From: Exophiala sp. HKRS030
Lineage: Eukaryota; Ascomycota; Eurotiomycetes; Chaetothyriales; Herpotrichiellaceae
Assembly (NCBI GenBank): GCA_023897205.1
Contig: JAHWDD010000009.1
Coordinates: 310,001 to 374,000 of the forward strand
DNA length: 64,000 nucleotides
Reading direction: 5' to 3'
Shown here: positions 35,642-46,608 of the stretch, piece after piece
How positions within the stretch are numbered: the stretch's first letter is position 1
Layout: every line of letters begins with the position of its first letter
Made by a program: the position numbers and the translations under genes
The notes under the pieces: model-generated
Database searches by the model: none
Seen by the model: only the letters and a program-made list of their open reading frames with translations
What the model was told of the DNA's origin: nothing

Positions 35642-36753
35642 TTACTCCATCTCCCGCATGATCTTCGCAATCTCTCGCCGAGCAAACTTCTCTCTGTCCG
35701 CTTGAGACATCTCCGAGCCAGCTTCGCGGATAGCCACCACTCTTTCAATCAACGCTGGGAATTGGTCGACCTGTGGCTCTTCGTCATCCTCGCCGGCACT
35801 CTCGCCATTCTCTTGAGAATGGTCATCACCCATGGACAACTTTAGCTCCATCATCTCTCGCTGCAGCTCAGCATCCAAGCCAGAGAAGCGTCCCATTCCG
35901 CGGCTGCTGGCTGTTTTAAGAAAGTCCAATCCATCGTCGGAGTCAGAGTCTCCGAGACCGAATTCGTCACCCTCGTCTTCTTCAAGAATCGATGCAGCTG
36001 TCCAATCGATGCCCTCGACAATCTCGATGACACGCTTGATCCCAGTTCTTTCGCCATACTCGTTCCGTTTGTCATCGTCAGCTTTAGATGATTGCTCACC
36101 TTCCGCACCATTCCAAGCTACAAAGTCCCAGCCCATGATTCCTTTGTCCACCCTACATGTATCGTCCAGTCTCTCTAACATGTCATTCAATTTATCCGTG
36201 CGAACATTCGCCGTCATGCCCTGTAGGACAATAATGGAAGCAGTATCCCGATCGTAAGACGCTTCCTCGATACCCTCGAGAAACTCGTTCGTCTTCTCGA
36301 TCAAAGTGACAAACTCCTCCGACACCTCTGTCTCGGAGACATTCCACACCGGTAGAAGTAATACCAAGCCACCAATTGACGCCCGTACCTGGACCGCTCC
36401 ATAAGAGAGCATCTGCTCGATCCAACCCTCGAGCGTGTCGGGATCAGCATCCGTTGACTGCGCTTCAGGTGACTTAAACTTCTGATCCTTTGAAGCGGAT
36501 TGCGACGCCGAAGATGGGGAAGCTCGTCACACCAGATACCTACATCTGATTGGTAATACTTGGTCCTCAACTGAAGTGGCGGATGTGACGTGTAACCTGT
36601 AAATGAAGTTTGGTCTTTGGATGCTTCAGATCCTGTCAGGGCTTTGAGGAATGCCGGAAATGGTGGTGTCTTTGTCACACGTGTGCTAGGTTGTGGTGCT
36701 AGGACCATCAGCCGGAGAGATGATGGTTTCGGATTGAGAGCCTCGGAAGCCAT
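35642..36753 (-). CDS. IRC6: Irc6 / p34 (AAGAB)-type adaptin-binding protein, one-base frameshift
   Basis: The N-terminal frame starts at ATG 36753 and runs through LKALTG, TGYTSHPPLQLRTKYY and GIWCDELP, the signature of the alpha/gamma-adaptin binding p34 family (clathrin AP-1 cofactor; Irc6 in yeast). The frame then changes: the rest (ADPDTLEGWIEQML, IGGLVLLLPVWN, MGWDFVAWNG, and the C-terminal helical FSGLDAELQREMMELKLS) is in another frame. One extra base in the four-C run (minus strand; GGGG at 36516-36519 on plus) would join them as DELPP-SSAS. No intron fits. The protein would be about 370 residues. Either an assembly deletion or a true lesion; the intact downstream frame argues for the former. 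Confidence 0.8.
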
Positions 36754-37418
36754 GACTTATGATCTCTTGGTTTTCAGATGGGTGTTTGTAGCTGTTTCAG
36801 TGGCTATGATTCTCTAACGTGGGATGCATATTTAGGACATGATTTCGATAGGTAGGGAGTATTTTTCTCTTATGAGCACTACAACGTCGGCTTATAAAAT
36901 GACCCTTGTCGACGACGACGAAGTTGGAAGAGCGGCCTATATCTTGGCACTGGGACGTGGTCATTGTCACGTGATATTTGTATCTTTCACCCAAGAAATA
37001 CTTACCTAGGTACGTACCTCCGTCAAAACCCTTGGGTTTCTTCGCTTACGATCTAAATACCTCTAGTCTCGTGTGCTGAGGCCTGCCACTTCAGCTGTAA
37101 TCCTTATTACAAGGCTAAGTTCGTCGTCACATCGTCGCTTTGCTCAGCTTTGCTCCTTAAGAGATTGTATGCCATCTCGCGTGCCGCACACGTTTTCACA
37201 ATTGCACCAGGAGCACCGACGACATTGTGATTTATCTTCCACGACAACTTTACGTGTACAGTAACACAGTCGACAAAGCCTCTTGCATTCGTGTCGAGAC
37301 CCAGGCTTATGATACTTTTTCTTGAAAGCTCTTGTCTATGTCATCCTAAAATTTCAGCTTGGCTACGAACACTCTCGACTAAGCACCAATATTTTTCTTG
37401 ACCACCTCCCCATCGTGA
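36754..37418. other. Intergenic region with TCACGTGA site
   Basis: Promoter side of the IRC6-like gene and 3' flank of the acyltransferase gene. A CACGTG palindrome (36968-36973) flanked as TCACGTGA lies 215 bp upstream of the IRC6 start. No gene recognised. Confidence 0.5.
36967..36974. promoter_or_regulatory. E-box TCACGTGA upstream of IRC6-like gene
   Basis: A palindromic octamer with a CACGTG core, 215 bp upstream of the start codon at 36753, the same sequence and nearly the same spacing as the site upstream of MIP1. Confidence 0.35.
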
Positions 37419-39099
37419 TCATGAAGACGGCGTTGAATGGGTAGCTGTCTTTGGGGCTCCATAGAACTTATCTTCCAGCCATCTAGAAAGGTTTACACTT
37501 CCTCGATCTATATGCTTTGTCGAAAACTCCGAGACCCGAAAAAGAATTGGAAGGAATATCGCTCCCACGACCGTCAGGCCGACTGTTGTTTTCAACCATT
37601 CGAGATGGATGAAGTTCAATCGCCAGAACACATAGTCCCTTGCCCTAGAAGACACAATTGCCAGAAGGCTGGGGTGTAGCAAATACATGGAGAAAGAGAT
37701 CTCGCCAAGATATTGTGGCAAGCGAGACATGAAGACTGCGCGCAGAAGTTCTGAATGACCAACAAGGAGGACGAAGATGACCGCTGCGAGACATTGCCAG
37801 AATCGGCCAGCGTCTCGATTTCCTTGCCAAGACGGCGGAGTCCAAGCATCCATGGTTGCATAGAAAGGAGCATCTCCCCGGCCGAGCCAATCCTCAGGTT
37901 GCGAGAGCACGTACAGGAGAGGTATTAGTGCCAGAATGAGTCCTATCACTTTCAATGGAACTGAGAAGTTCCGGACAGGCGGCTGTCGACTGCATGGTAA
38001 AGAGTCTGCTTGCGTGACTCTGCTTGTCTCGTTCGTCAAATGATGGATCTCGCAGCAACCCATGCCAGCAATAAAGAGGAAGATGTCCCACTGACCAACA
38101 TAGGTAAGCCAGAGGAGATAACCGCCAATGGAGGCCAGCCGGATATTTCGTGTTGTTTTGGCCAGGATAAGAATGAGCATGAACACCACCATTGATCCAC
38201 GGTACTCAATCGGTATGGTCCACATGGTGCTTTCCATTTCCGTAAGTGACGTTTTTTGCGGCGGCTTCCAGGTCAAATTGAACGCATTCATCGCGTCTAG
38301 CATGGCATCGAACCACCAAAAAAAGGAGCTTCCCACTGTCAGAGATCGAGGGTCTTGTGCCGAATTTCTCGGATATGTCAATTGAAAATGATGGATCCAA
38401 ACACGGAAGAATGAGAGTATCGCACAGGGCATAAACAAACGTATGCCACGTCTAAATGCTGACGAAGCAAGCAAGTCAAAGACCTTGTGGTGGTCGTCCT
38501 GTGCTGCTAACAACAGTGGCTTATAACTCACGGCAAACCCACTGACGATGAAGAAGATCGTGACCATGGCGCCACCACTGTAAAACAGTCGGATGATGGG
38601 AAGTTCGAAAAAGTGCGGCTCCGTCGATGACCATCCATGACCATTCCATGGATAGAAGACTCCAGCGGCATGTGCGAAGACCACGAAGAATGCTGCGACA
38701 CCTCGAATGCCATCAAGCCAGGCCGTTGGATGTAGTCGGGTTTGACGTCTTGCAGGAGCCAAGATTTTGGGTCGCAAAGTGGTCCAGACAAGGCTAATGG
38801 TTGACAAGGCCAGAGTCGACACAGCGGCTAGTCTGGGGTACCGAGCCCGAAATGGACTTGCTGGCAATCAGATCAGTCAAACTCAAGTGTTTTCGAGTAA
38901 GAACAAAATTGTGTTAACTCACTCTCTTTCTCACTCGGCGCAATGAGACCAACGTGGGCATCCTCATCCCTAGCGGGACACTTTGGTATTGAAAGCTCAT
39001 ATCTCCATTCCTCAAGAGCCTTATCCACGTGGAAATATCAACCCGTGGCATAATGGTAACCAGCTACTTTCGTTACGCAGAGAAAGTTGAATGCCGCAT
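37419..39099 (-). CDS. Acyltransferase 3 family membrane protein
   Basis: The main exon (38860-37419) encodes a multi-pass protein with the acyltransferase-3 opening: LHPTAWLDGIRGVAAFFVVFAH (residues about 65-90, the conserved Gly-Arg and His-Ala positions), then GGAMVTIFFIVSGFAVSY and a series of about ten hydrophobic helices. These enzymes move acyl groups onto sugars, lipids or small molecules across membranes. The main frame has no ATG at its 5' end. A 62-nt intron (38922-38861, GTGAGT) links it to an exon encoding PARDEDAHVGLIAPSEKE (39002-38923). A further 74-nt intron could link that to ATG 39099. Junctions keep frame, giving 514 residues. The first exon is the least certain. Confidence 0.8.
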
Positions 39100-40502
39100 G
39101 TTCAGGTAGGCATCTTTTGGGGGAGGGAGGCAATAGACCTCTGCTCAAAACATGGGTCTATGGCAGACTTGAGGGCTCATGTGCAATACCCCTTTTGTGA
39201 ATCCTCAGCCCACGACACGGTATATTTCAATCCGCGTAGGAGGTTCCCGAGATCTTGGAGTTTACGTAGACTCTGTGGAGACTTGAATGATTAGCCTTCA
39301 AGGGATTCAGGTACCACGTCAAACAGGTGGGACCTGTCAAAGGAGACGACCCCATCGCACTAGTCAATAACGTTGATCTATGTCCTTCATGCCTTCCAAC
39401 ATGAAACAGATCTGCTCACGGCAAATCAAGCGAAACTAACCACCATCCCATAAAACGTCCAAAAACGGCAGATTTCCTGATATACGCTTCGTTCCGGAAT
39501 AACCAGCCGCAACACTCGTGTTCGGAGTATTTCGTCTGTTTCTTGGGTAAAACCACTAGAGCTCATAGTGGGGCTTTGAGTATGCCACCGGCGAAGTCTA
39601 TCTAGGATCACAATCATATCTTGGAGCGAGAACTTGCCAAGAATTGCCCAAAAGAATACCCCTGGCTGACTCCATCCTGGGCGCATCTGCCATACGGAGT
39701 ATTCATTCATTCGCACGCAGGAACGCCACTGATCTTTGTTGAATCTCAATGAGAATGTCATCCCTGCCTATGATTACGAAGTAGTGCATCCGTGGGCTCG
39801 GCTCGCTGCACCTGTTCCATAGTACTTGCAAATGGATTCTTATCATGGATACTTAAGAAGAGGGAAGCATTTCTTGGCGCGCAGTCACGAATGAATACTA
39901 GGCTTTTTGGTGAAAACTTGGCATTGCTATGTATCACAACCAGGACAACAAGAACAATGACCTGGAAGCTGGCATATTTCTAGAATTCGAAGCATTTGGT
40001 TTCAGCAAAGACATACACCGTGAGAAAAAATCTTCCCATCGATTAGCTTTGTTGTTAGAAATCCCATAGTATTTTTCCAGATTTGCCTTTTGCATGTCTA
40101 CGCGTGGACAGACCCCATTGTCAAAACTTAAGGATTGCGCCTTTTCTGTGGCGTTGAATATTGGGCTGGACTGATAGCAAAACATGCTCTGCAGGTACGA
40201 CGTGGCAATCATCGAGCATAGTCCATCCGCAACCATGTGCCGTTCGTGTCAATCCCATCCATTCGGCAACTTCTATCCTGCCAGTGTCAATGCCACAACG
40301 ACGCCCCGCTGTCATAGATATGTCACTCGAGTAAATCGGGACTCAAAGCATATCTTGATGTTCATGTCGAAGATAGAACTCTAGTGCAAGAAGCATTGAC
40401 TAGCAGATTGTTGAGTCGGTCATTCATGTACGATCTTGACTTCGAATGTTTCATGTTTATTGTTGTTCTTTGTGGCTTGAAAAGCCACGTCGCATCTAAA
40501 CC
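39100..40502. other. Intergenic region with doubtful small frames
   Basis: About 1.4 kb between two minus-strand genes. Two minus-strand frames, 39426-39761 (111 codons, ATG start) and 39934-40236, are the longest, and neither resembles a known family. The first is listed separately at low confidence. Confidence 0.4.
39426..39761 (-). CDS. Doubtful small hypothetical ORF
   Basis: 111 codons from ATG 39761. Composition is Trp/Arg/Phe rich with no recognised motif. It may continue through a GTTAGT donor near its end, or be a remnant or chance frame. Nothing in the neighbourhood supports a function. Confidence 0.2.
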   Translation of the reverse strand: MTFSLRFNKDQWRSCVRMNEYSVWQMRPGWSQPGVFFWAILGKFSLQDMIVILDRLRRWHTQSPTMSSSGFTQETDEILRTRVLRLVIPERSVYQEICRFWTFYGMVVSFA

Positions 40503-42017
40503 TCAATCCCCACTTAGACAGTGGCCGAGATCTTGCAAGAGATCGCCAGCCACGACATCAATAGCGCCCGCCCTCGTATCTTCTATACCAAAACCCACAA
40601 ATAACTCGTCATCAATGTAGCCATGATATTTCTGCCCATGTGCTTTCCAACTGATGCTCGTGACGAAGAATTGCTCCGAGTGGGCTTTTGGGATCTGATC
40701 TTCCTGGCCGCGCCACCACGCCGCATTGGTCGCTGCAGTCAACGTCGTTCGACCATTGATCCAGATGGCTTTCTTCGAGATGGAGTGGATGGCAAAAGGT
40801 GCAACTTGCTGGAAGAGCATTACGTAGGGATGGTATTCGCCATGTTTTTCATGGTAGATTTTATGTTGGAACATGGTCATGACGAAAGTATTTTCTTTCG
40901 TAGGGTGGCATTCGGGGTCGTGACGACGGCATAGTGTGATCGAAAGCGAATTGGTTGCTTGATGGATACCTTCTTTGTCGAAATATCCCGTTACAGTGAA
41001 ATGTGTGGTTCCAAGCTTTGGTAGATATTTCTGTATGCAGGCTGTATCCTTGCTCGCTGCTTCGAGAGCGAGGTTAGGGCCAACGGATCCATCAGCTTCA
41101 AGTTTTGTAAACACCCTGCTTATGTCCTGGTGGATATACGTGTTGTTTTCCAGGTCCCAGAAAACAAAGTAGTTCTTTTCCACATGGCCGTATGGTGGTG
41201 GTCGTTGGATATCAGTTGGATTATTGAACAACTGAGGATTAGAAGAAGGGAAAGTAATGTCTTGCCACAGGGGCTGTAGCTCTTGCAACCACATTCCTCG
41301 ACAGGAAAAGGCAGAATCTGCTCCATATAGGAGGAAAGGTGTATCAGGACCGTAGAACATTCTTGGATCTTGTGGTCCGTAATTGGGATCACCCTCGCAA
41401 AATACAGTCTCATTGATAGACAAGGGTGTCGGAGCTGATATGCAAACGAGGCTTCCATTCACAAAGTGTGCTGTACATGCCAGCGCAGTATAGTTTGTCT
41501 GAAACGCCTCCATCTCCTGTTTGCGCGCAACGACTATCCAGTGATCGGGCTCCGATGGATGAGGGAGAATATTTGGATTGATGATGCTAACAGATCCAAA
41601 GTCGACGTCGAAGTATGCTCCACTGACTGTCGTTGAAGATGAGACCTGTCGGTATCGTGACCAGTCGACCTGATAATCATCTTCTTTGACGAGATCTATT
41701 GACGGCGGCAATATCGTGTTGGCGTTCTCCTCTGTTTCTATAACGGCCTCGGTGGGTGGCGCTTGGATTGCATTCTGGGTTGGTTCGCCGACCGCTATCA
41801 GGACAGCGATTGATGGATCTAGAGTTGAATCTTCGACTACGCTAGTCGAATTGCGAGGACTCAAAACTTGAGAATTACTGATGCAGATGGGTTGTATCCG
41901 GTTGAGCTTGGTCAGCAATGATTGTGAATGACCATCATGTCCACCAAGTTGGATCAAGGCCACTATGATGAGGAGAGCAGCACCCAGGGTTTTCGATTTT
42001 CGCCACGCCATGAGCAT
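40503..42017 (-). CDS. Type II membrane protein, probable Golgi glycan-processing enzyme (family uncertain)
   Basis: 504 residues if started at ATG 42017 (MLMAWRKSK). The frame is open 50 codons further upstream but has no ATG there. The start is followed at once by a signal anchor (LGAALLIIVALIQL), giving a type II topology. A luminal domain follows with many N-glycosylation sequons. Features include NPNILPHPSEPDHWIVVAR, GPQDPRMFYGPDTPFLLYGAD and the terminal YHGYIDDELFVGFGIEDTR. The repeated hydrophobic-strand plus Asp/Pro pattern resembles five-bladed beta-propeller enzymes acting on carbohydrates (beta-mannosyltransferase or GH43/GH130-like). This is inference from pattern, not a recognised family. 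It lies near a GT71 gene and an acyltransferase, consistent with a surface-glycan role. Confidence 0.6.
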   Translation of the reverse strand: MLMAWRKSKTLGAALLIIVALIQLGGHDGHSQSLLTKLNRIQPICISNSQVLSPRNSTSVVEDSTLDPSIAVLIAVGEPTQNAIQAPPTEAVIETEENANTILPPSIDLVKEDDYQVDWSRYRQVSSSTTVSGAYFDVDFGSVSIINPNILPHPSEPDHWIVVARKQEMEAFQTNYTALACTAHFVNGSLVCISAPTPLSINETVFCEGDPNYGPQDPRMFYGPDTPFLLYGADSAFSCRGMWLQELQPLWQDITFPSSNPQLFNNPTDIQRPPPYGHVEKNYFVFWDLENNTYIHQDISRVFTKLEADGSVGPNLALEAASKDTACIQKYLPKLGTTHFTVTGYFDKEGIHQATNSLSITLCRRHDPECHPTKENTFVMTMFQHKIYHEKHGEYHPYVMLFQQVAPFAIHSISKKAIWINGRTTLTAATNAAWWRGQEDQIPKAHSEQFFVTSISWKAHGQKYHGYIDDELFVGFGIEDTRAGAIDVVAGDLLQDLGHCLSGD

Positions 42018-43530
42018 TCGGGAGAACGACAATGAGCACAAGAGCTCAATGAGCCTTCTCCTTGCGGAAGGCGCAGTGGAAGAATTTCCTTCGATAGAAG
42101 TGCTGGAATCGGATTCGAGGGCAGCATCGAGCCTGTATACAGCTGCAACCGTAACACAGGAGGGCACCGTGCCGCAGCCATCAGGGTTTGGGCTGGCCCA
42201 ATATCACCGGCAACTTGACCTTGCATTTCTGCTGCTTGATGAGCCTCACCTGCCAGCAGTATGGCTCGAAGCATCTCAATGAATCATTCTGGGCAGTGAT
42301 ATTCGGGATTAATTGCAGTCCACATAACTTGGCAACTAACATATCACAAGGATCACATATCCACGCGATATCCATAACTGGGTCTAGTCAGGGGAGCACG
42401 ATCGTCGATTGGACACCACTCGTGATACCACTTTTCAAGGTTATAGTGGAGATATATCCTGGAACTCAATGACGAGTCCCAGGCCCACGGGCTCAGAGTT
42501 CAAGTTTGATCAGAGTGTGCTAATTGTGTTTTTCTCCGTTGAACTTTAACAGCCTTATCAAAACCGGTGAGTGTCGAGGCTCTTTGTCTGATAGTCCATG
42601 GCAATTGATAATTACTCAGAACTGTGGCATGGCTGGAATGACGTCAAAATCACCCGATTCGATTGTATAGTCGTGCAACTCGCCGTGTCATGCCCTTCTA
42701 AGAAGCCGAAAAAAGGGACCTACCTTGATAAGTCACAAGGGCCAGATCCACTCAACCTCGCAGAACAAAAATTATGCACAACCGGAAGTACCAGCATTGC
42801 CGATGGTCGTAGGCGAAAAAACTTCCCAATGGCGATTTTCCCAAAGTGAAAATGTGTACCTGAAAACTCCACCTAACCTTCTTCACCACCGGTGCCCCTT
42901 GATTCAAACGGACATAGAAGCGACCCATACCCTGAATCTTACCCTATCACACAAGTCTTGTCTTTGTTATCTCAACCTATACAACTCATTGTCCAATAGC
43001 TCTTAAGAAATGTTTGTTGAGGTTGAGCCTGAAGTGGCTAACTGATCGCCCAGATCGTGGACCTGAGCTAACCCACAGTGCGTTGTAGATAAACCTAAGC
43101 TGCCATGAAACACCATTTCAGCCACCGACACGAGGACTTGAAAAATATCACCATCCCCTAAGATTGCGCATCATTGCCACTTGCGTATGATACTTGGGTG
43201 AGGTACGCACACTTTACAGGGCGAAGCTAGGCCGAAGTTGAAAATGCCAATGCCCTAGAGGACGTTGGCTCTGGAGATCTCTCGTCAAGCTCATCTTTCT
43301 AACGACCGGAATCTTGTTCCATGAGCAGGGCAATGAAATTGAGAGTGTGCGAGTCTGAGACTAGAGGCACGTCAGTTTGGACATGACAATATCTAAGCCC
43401 GCCCCACGAAGACTTTTATCGGATCGATTGTGACAGGTCCCACCCCGTTGGACCAATTTGGAGACTTGTGTTCATTGAAGTCGTCGTCACTGCCACGAAG
43501 AACGATCAACAGCTACGGCCGAGGAACAAG
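42018..43530. other. Divergent intergenic region between two membrane-anchored enzymes
   Basis: About 1.5 kb between the starts of the minus-strand enzyme (42017) and the plus-strand GT71 gene (43531). It should contain both promoters. The minus-strand frame upstream of 42017 stays open for about 50 codons without an ATG. No other gene recognised. Confidence 0.4.
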
Positions 43531-44962
43531 ATGGTGACTAGATTCAGGCTTTCTAAGAAAGTCAGTGCTCTGGGTAGCCTTGTCCTGATATTCATTGTTA
43601 CTCACTCGATAATTGATCTGAGAACAATCGATGTTACAGACATCGCCAAGCTTGCTGGGTATGGTGCCAACGTGAAGCCTGACCTGGTGGAGGAGGCACA
43701 TCGACTCTCGACCGCGAACTCATTCTTGCCGCATTTCAAAGCCGTTACTCAGATTCAAAACCTGACATTGGCCGAGGCAAAGACTGGTTGTAGTTGGTCT
43801 GAGAACGAGAATGTTTTCTTCCAATTCGGCAAGGATGTCGATTGGGTCAAGCAAGATCGAAGTGACCATGAATTGGCTCTGAGGAGGGTCAATGGCAACA
43901 TTTCATCAGCAACGACTTACTCCCATACAATCGGTATAAAGGCCGATTCAAAGGCCGTGGTATCGTCATTGTCGGAGGAAATGAAGGTACTTTGGTTCGA
44001 GTGAGGGTGATCCTGAACGCCCTCGCAAGCCTCGGATCTCGATTGCCCGTCGAGATTCACTACTGGGCGGATGAAATGAGCGAAGAGTCCAAGGTCAACA
44101 TGACCGCCCTGTGGCCAGAGATCTATTTCACCGATCTCTCTGCGTCGTCCAACATTTTACAAACCAAGCCCGGCTACTTCAAAGGTCGGAACTACCAATT
44201 CAAAACCGCTGCGCTGTTGAATTCGAGATTTGCAGAACCGCTCTTGCTCGACTCGGACAACATACCAGTGGTTGATCCGGAATCCTTGTACGAAACCTCC
44301 ATCTACAAAACATACGGCACGCTCTTCTGGCCTGACATCTCTCGCACACGTGCGAACAATCCATGTGGGGAATCACAAACACCAAATGCCAACCAGACGA
44401 ATGGGAGCAGGAGAGCGGTCAGCTCTTGGTCGACAAGCGCAAATTCTTCTACCACCTACAGCTCGCAGCTTGGTTCGGCAGGGAACACGGTGACTATTAC
44501 AACGAGTTCCTGCTGGGAGACAAGGATCTATTCCGATTTGCGTGGCACGCTCTCAAGACCAAGTATGGCTTTCCCGCCAAATGGGTGACCAGCGTCGGTA
44601 CGTTGGCGGACAATTTCTACTGCGGGCACACTTTCGCCCAACATCACCCAAATGGGAGCGTTGCGTTCATGCACGGAGGTCTGCTCAAGACAATGGCAAA
44701 GCCGGTCATGGCATGGCAACGCGAGAGCAGGGGCGGCATCTATCAAGTCTATAAGCGGAGCGATCAGGATGAACGTCATTCCAACAACATCGATGTTCGC
44801 ATCCGGTGGGATACAGCAGACTATATGCCCAACAGGCCTGACGGTCTTCCGCTGGCATGGTGTACGGATTTTGATCATATGGAAGCACGTCCGCTGGATG
44901 AGATTGCGCCGGGGTTCGAGAAGACCTTTGAGGCTATCAATGGGTATTCCATGTTCGAGTGA
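43531..44962 (+). CDS. GT71 alpha-mannosyltransferase, two one-base frameshifts
   Basis: Related to Golgi mannosyltransferases of the MNN/MNT1-like GT71 family. Start ATG 43531, followed by an N-terminal anchor (LGSLVLIFIVTHSII). Downstream blocks are GRGIVIVGGNEGT, LPVEIHYWADEM, the DxD motif LLLDSDNIPV, then WGITNTKCQPDEWEQESGQ and a C-terminal GHTFAQHHPNGS. The reading frame changes twice. At 43890-43892 one added base would give RRV-x-WQHFISNDLLPYN. At 44361-44362 one added base would give NNP-x-WGITNT. No splice sites fit either change. With both corrections the protein is about 477 residues. Family and function are well supported; whether the gene is alive depends on the reads. Confidence 0.8.
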
Positions 44963-45652
44963 TGATGGAATTATCTCGACCCTCGCCTTTGAGTTGCGGG
45001 TTCTTACAGTCATGCATCGACATTCATCATTGTCCACGTTAATGACCGGCGGCGGCATAATTTTATATGTATTAGTACTAGACACTCTTTGGTTGTAGAT
45101 TTCGGGCGCTCTTAGTCGCCTACGTGAGTTTCTTTGGGCGTGCCTCATTCTTGTATAGGATATAACAAGCTGGCTGTAGCTGGTTCTGTGATTTCTAACC
45201 TGAACGCGAATCTGTCGATGCAGGTATGAAAGAACATAGTGTTGATTCTGTGCGCAGATCTGCGCCTGAACCCAGGTTGGGTAGATAAAGGTTTCATTTT
45301 GTTCTTGACACAAGTTGAATTTGCATTACTGTTGATAGCAAGACTGTGGAATATTATCAACAATCTTCCATGGCATGGATAAGCAGTCTGCCACTTGGCC
45401 TAAGATAGACCGTCTTGGTTTGACCGGATCCATGGGATCTAATTTTGGCTCAAGCGCCTCTTCACCGCAAGTCACTGCATCTTGAAAGAACTCCCATCGA
45501 TCGCCGCTTTCAGTACGACCGTTGTCTCGAAGAGCTGTCTGCTCATCATGTGGCCATTCCATTACACGGTCTTGCGAGTCCATCATCCTGTTATTTTGAT
45601 TGCACCGCTCGTAATCATAAATTTTCCATTCTTCCAGAGTGGCTCCCTATCA
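44963..45652. other. Convergent intergenic spacer GT71 / SMD3
   Basis: Nothing beyond presumed 3' regions. Frames seen here are overlaps of neighbouring genes or short chance frames. Confidence 0.5.
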
Positions 45653-46172
45653 TCACGTCCTGCGACCGGCTCTGGCTCTGTTGACAGTGGCTCTTCCACG
45701 GGCAAGACCGACACCGCGACCTCTCGTCCCCTCGACCTGAACATGGGCGCATTTCGTAACATATCGGGTACGATAATGAATCGGACGTGGCTGCCTCGGA
45801 TGTAGACTTGATCTAGATGTGATACTCTGCCGTCGCGGGCTGTGGCGGTTATGTCTTTGAGTTGAACATTCATGTTATCTTCGGCTGTGAGTAACCAATG
45901 TCAGCTTATTTGTCTCCGAGGAGTCTTAGGGCAAGAATGAAGAGCTCGGTGTCGGCGCTTTCTTGACTTTGCGCATTCTTGGATGGATTACCTTCTAGCA
46001 ACTTCCCACGATAGACCTGCCCCGACGTGAGTTCTAGGGTTACAACATGGCCCTAGACAGTGGAGTATGTCAGCGACTCGAGCAATCCTGCGAGACGTAA
46101 TATCTGAGAACTAACCTGTGCCTCATTGAGCAGCTTGATCGGGATCCCGATCGTGGATGTCAATTTTCCCAT
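45653..46172 (-). CDS. SMD3: Small nuclear ribonucleoprotein Sm D3
   Basis: A core spliceosomal Sm-ring protein. Three exons: 46172-46116 ([19 protein letters not shown]), 46052-45992 ([20 protein letters not shown]) and 45884-45653 ([20 protein letters not shown] and onward). Introns are 63 and 107 nt with GTTAGT and GTAATC donors. Sm1 and Sm2 motifs are complete ([16 protein letters not shown]). After MFRSRG the frame is lost. One extra base in the four-C run at 45728-45731 (plus strand) gives an Arg-Gly tail ([11 protein letters not shown]...) with a stop at 45655-45653, as expected for SmD3, about 116 residues. Because the protein is essential, a consensus error is more likely than a mutation. 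Divergent from GEP4 over 436 bp. Confidence 0.9.
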
Positions 46173-46608
46173 TGTGGCTCAGTAGTGGTGCGAGTTTATA
46201 GAACGGAAGAAGGGAAGCGCTGGGCGGAGGGTGGTAAGACACTTGCAGGGAGTTGTTGACGTGTGGGAGAGCCTTTTCAGCGAGCGAGCTTCGAATGTCG
46301 TGAGTTGAAAAGGTGGTGATCAGAGGGTCAACCTTGATGTCAAAAGCGCAGCCCACATTGTACCGCAGCCGCATCTGCTTTGCGCAGGGAGGAACTTTTT
46401 GGCTGCATGTTTTATCTCCGTGGGCGCAGCCTTAACCCCGAGCGAAACGTTCATCTGGATCGTACTTTCCCTATCAAGTGATCACCAGCATCACGACTTC
46501 CACTTCCGTGCGGTCTTTGTCGTATACATCGTTTCAGATCCTTTGTAGTCCTCGCATGAGTAGCAGCCTCTCACAGGTCAAGCCAATTCTACTCTGTCGT
46601 CCCTCGAC
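46173..46608. promoter_or_regulatory. Shared divergent promoter SMD3 / GEP4
   Basis: 436 bp between the SMD3 start (46172, minus) and the GEP4 start (46609, plus), with no other gene. Both promoters must lie here. No named box was identified. Confidence 0.5.

Noticed and set aside
39934..40236. Minus-strand frame that looked briefly like a methyltransferase remnant
   Set aside because: No motif of any methyltransferase family could be located; composition is not convincing.
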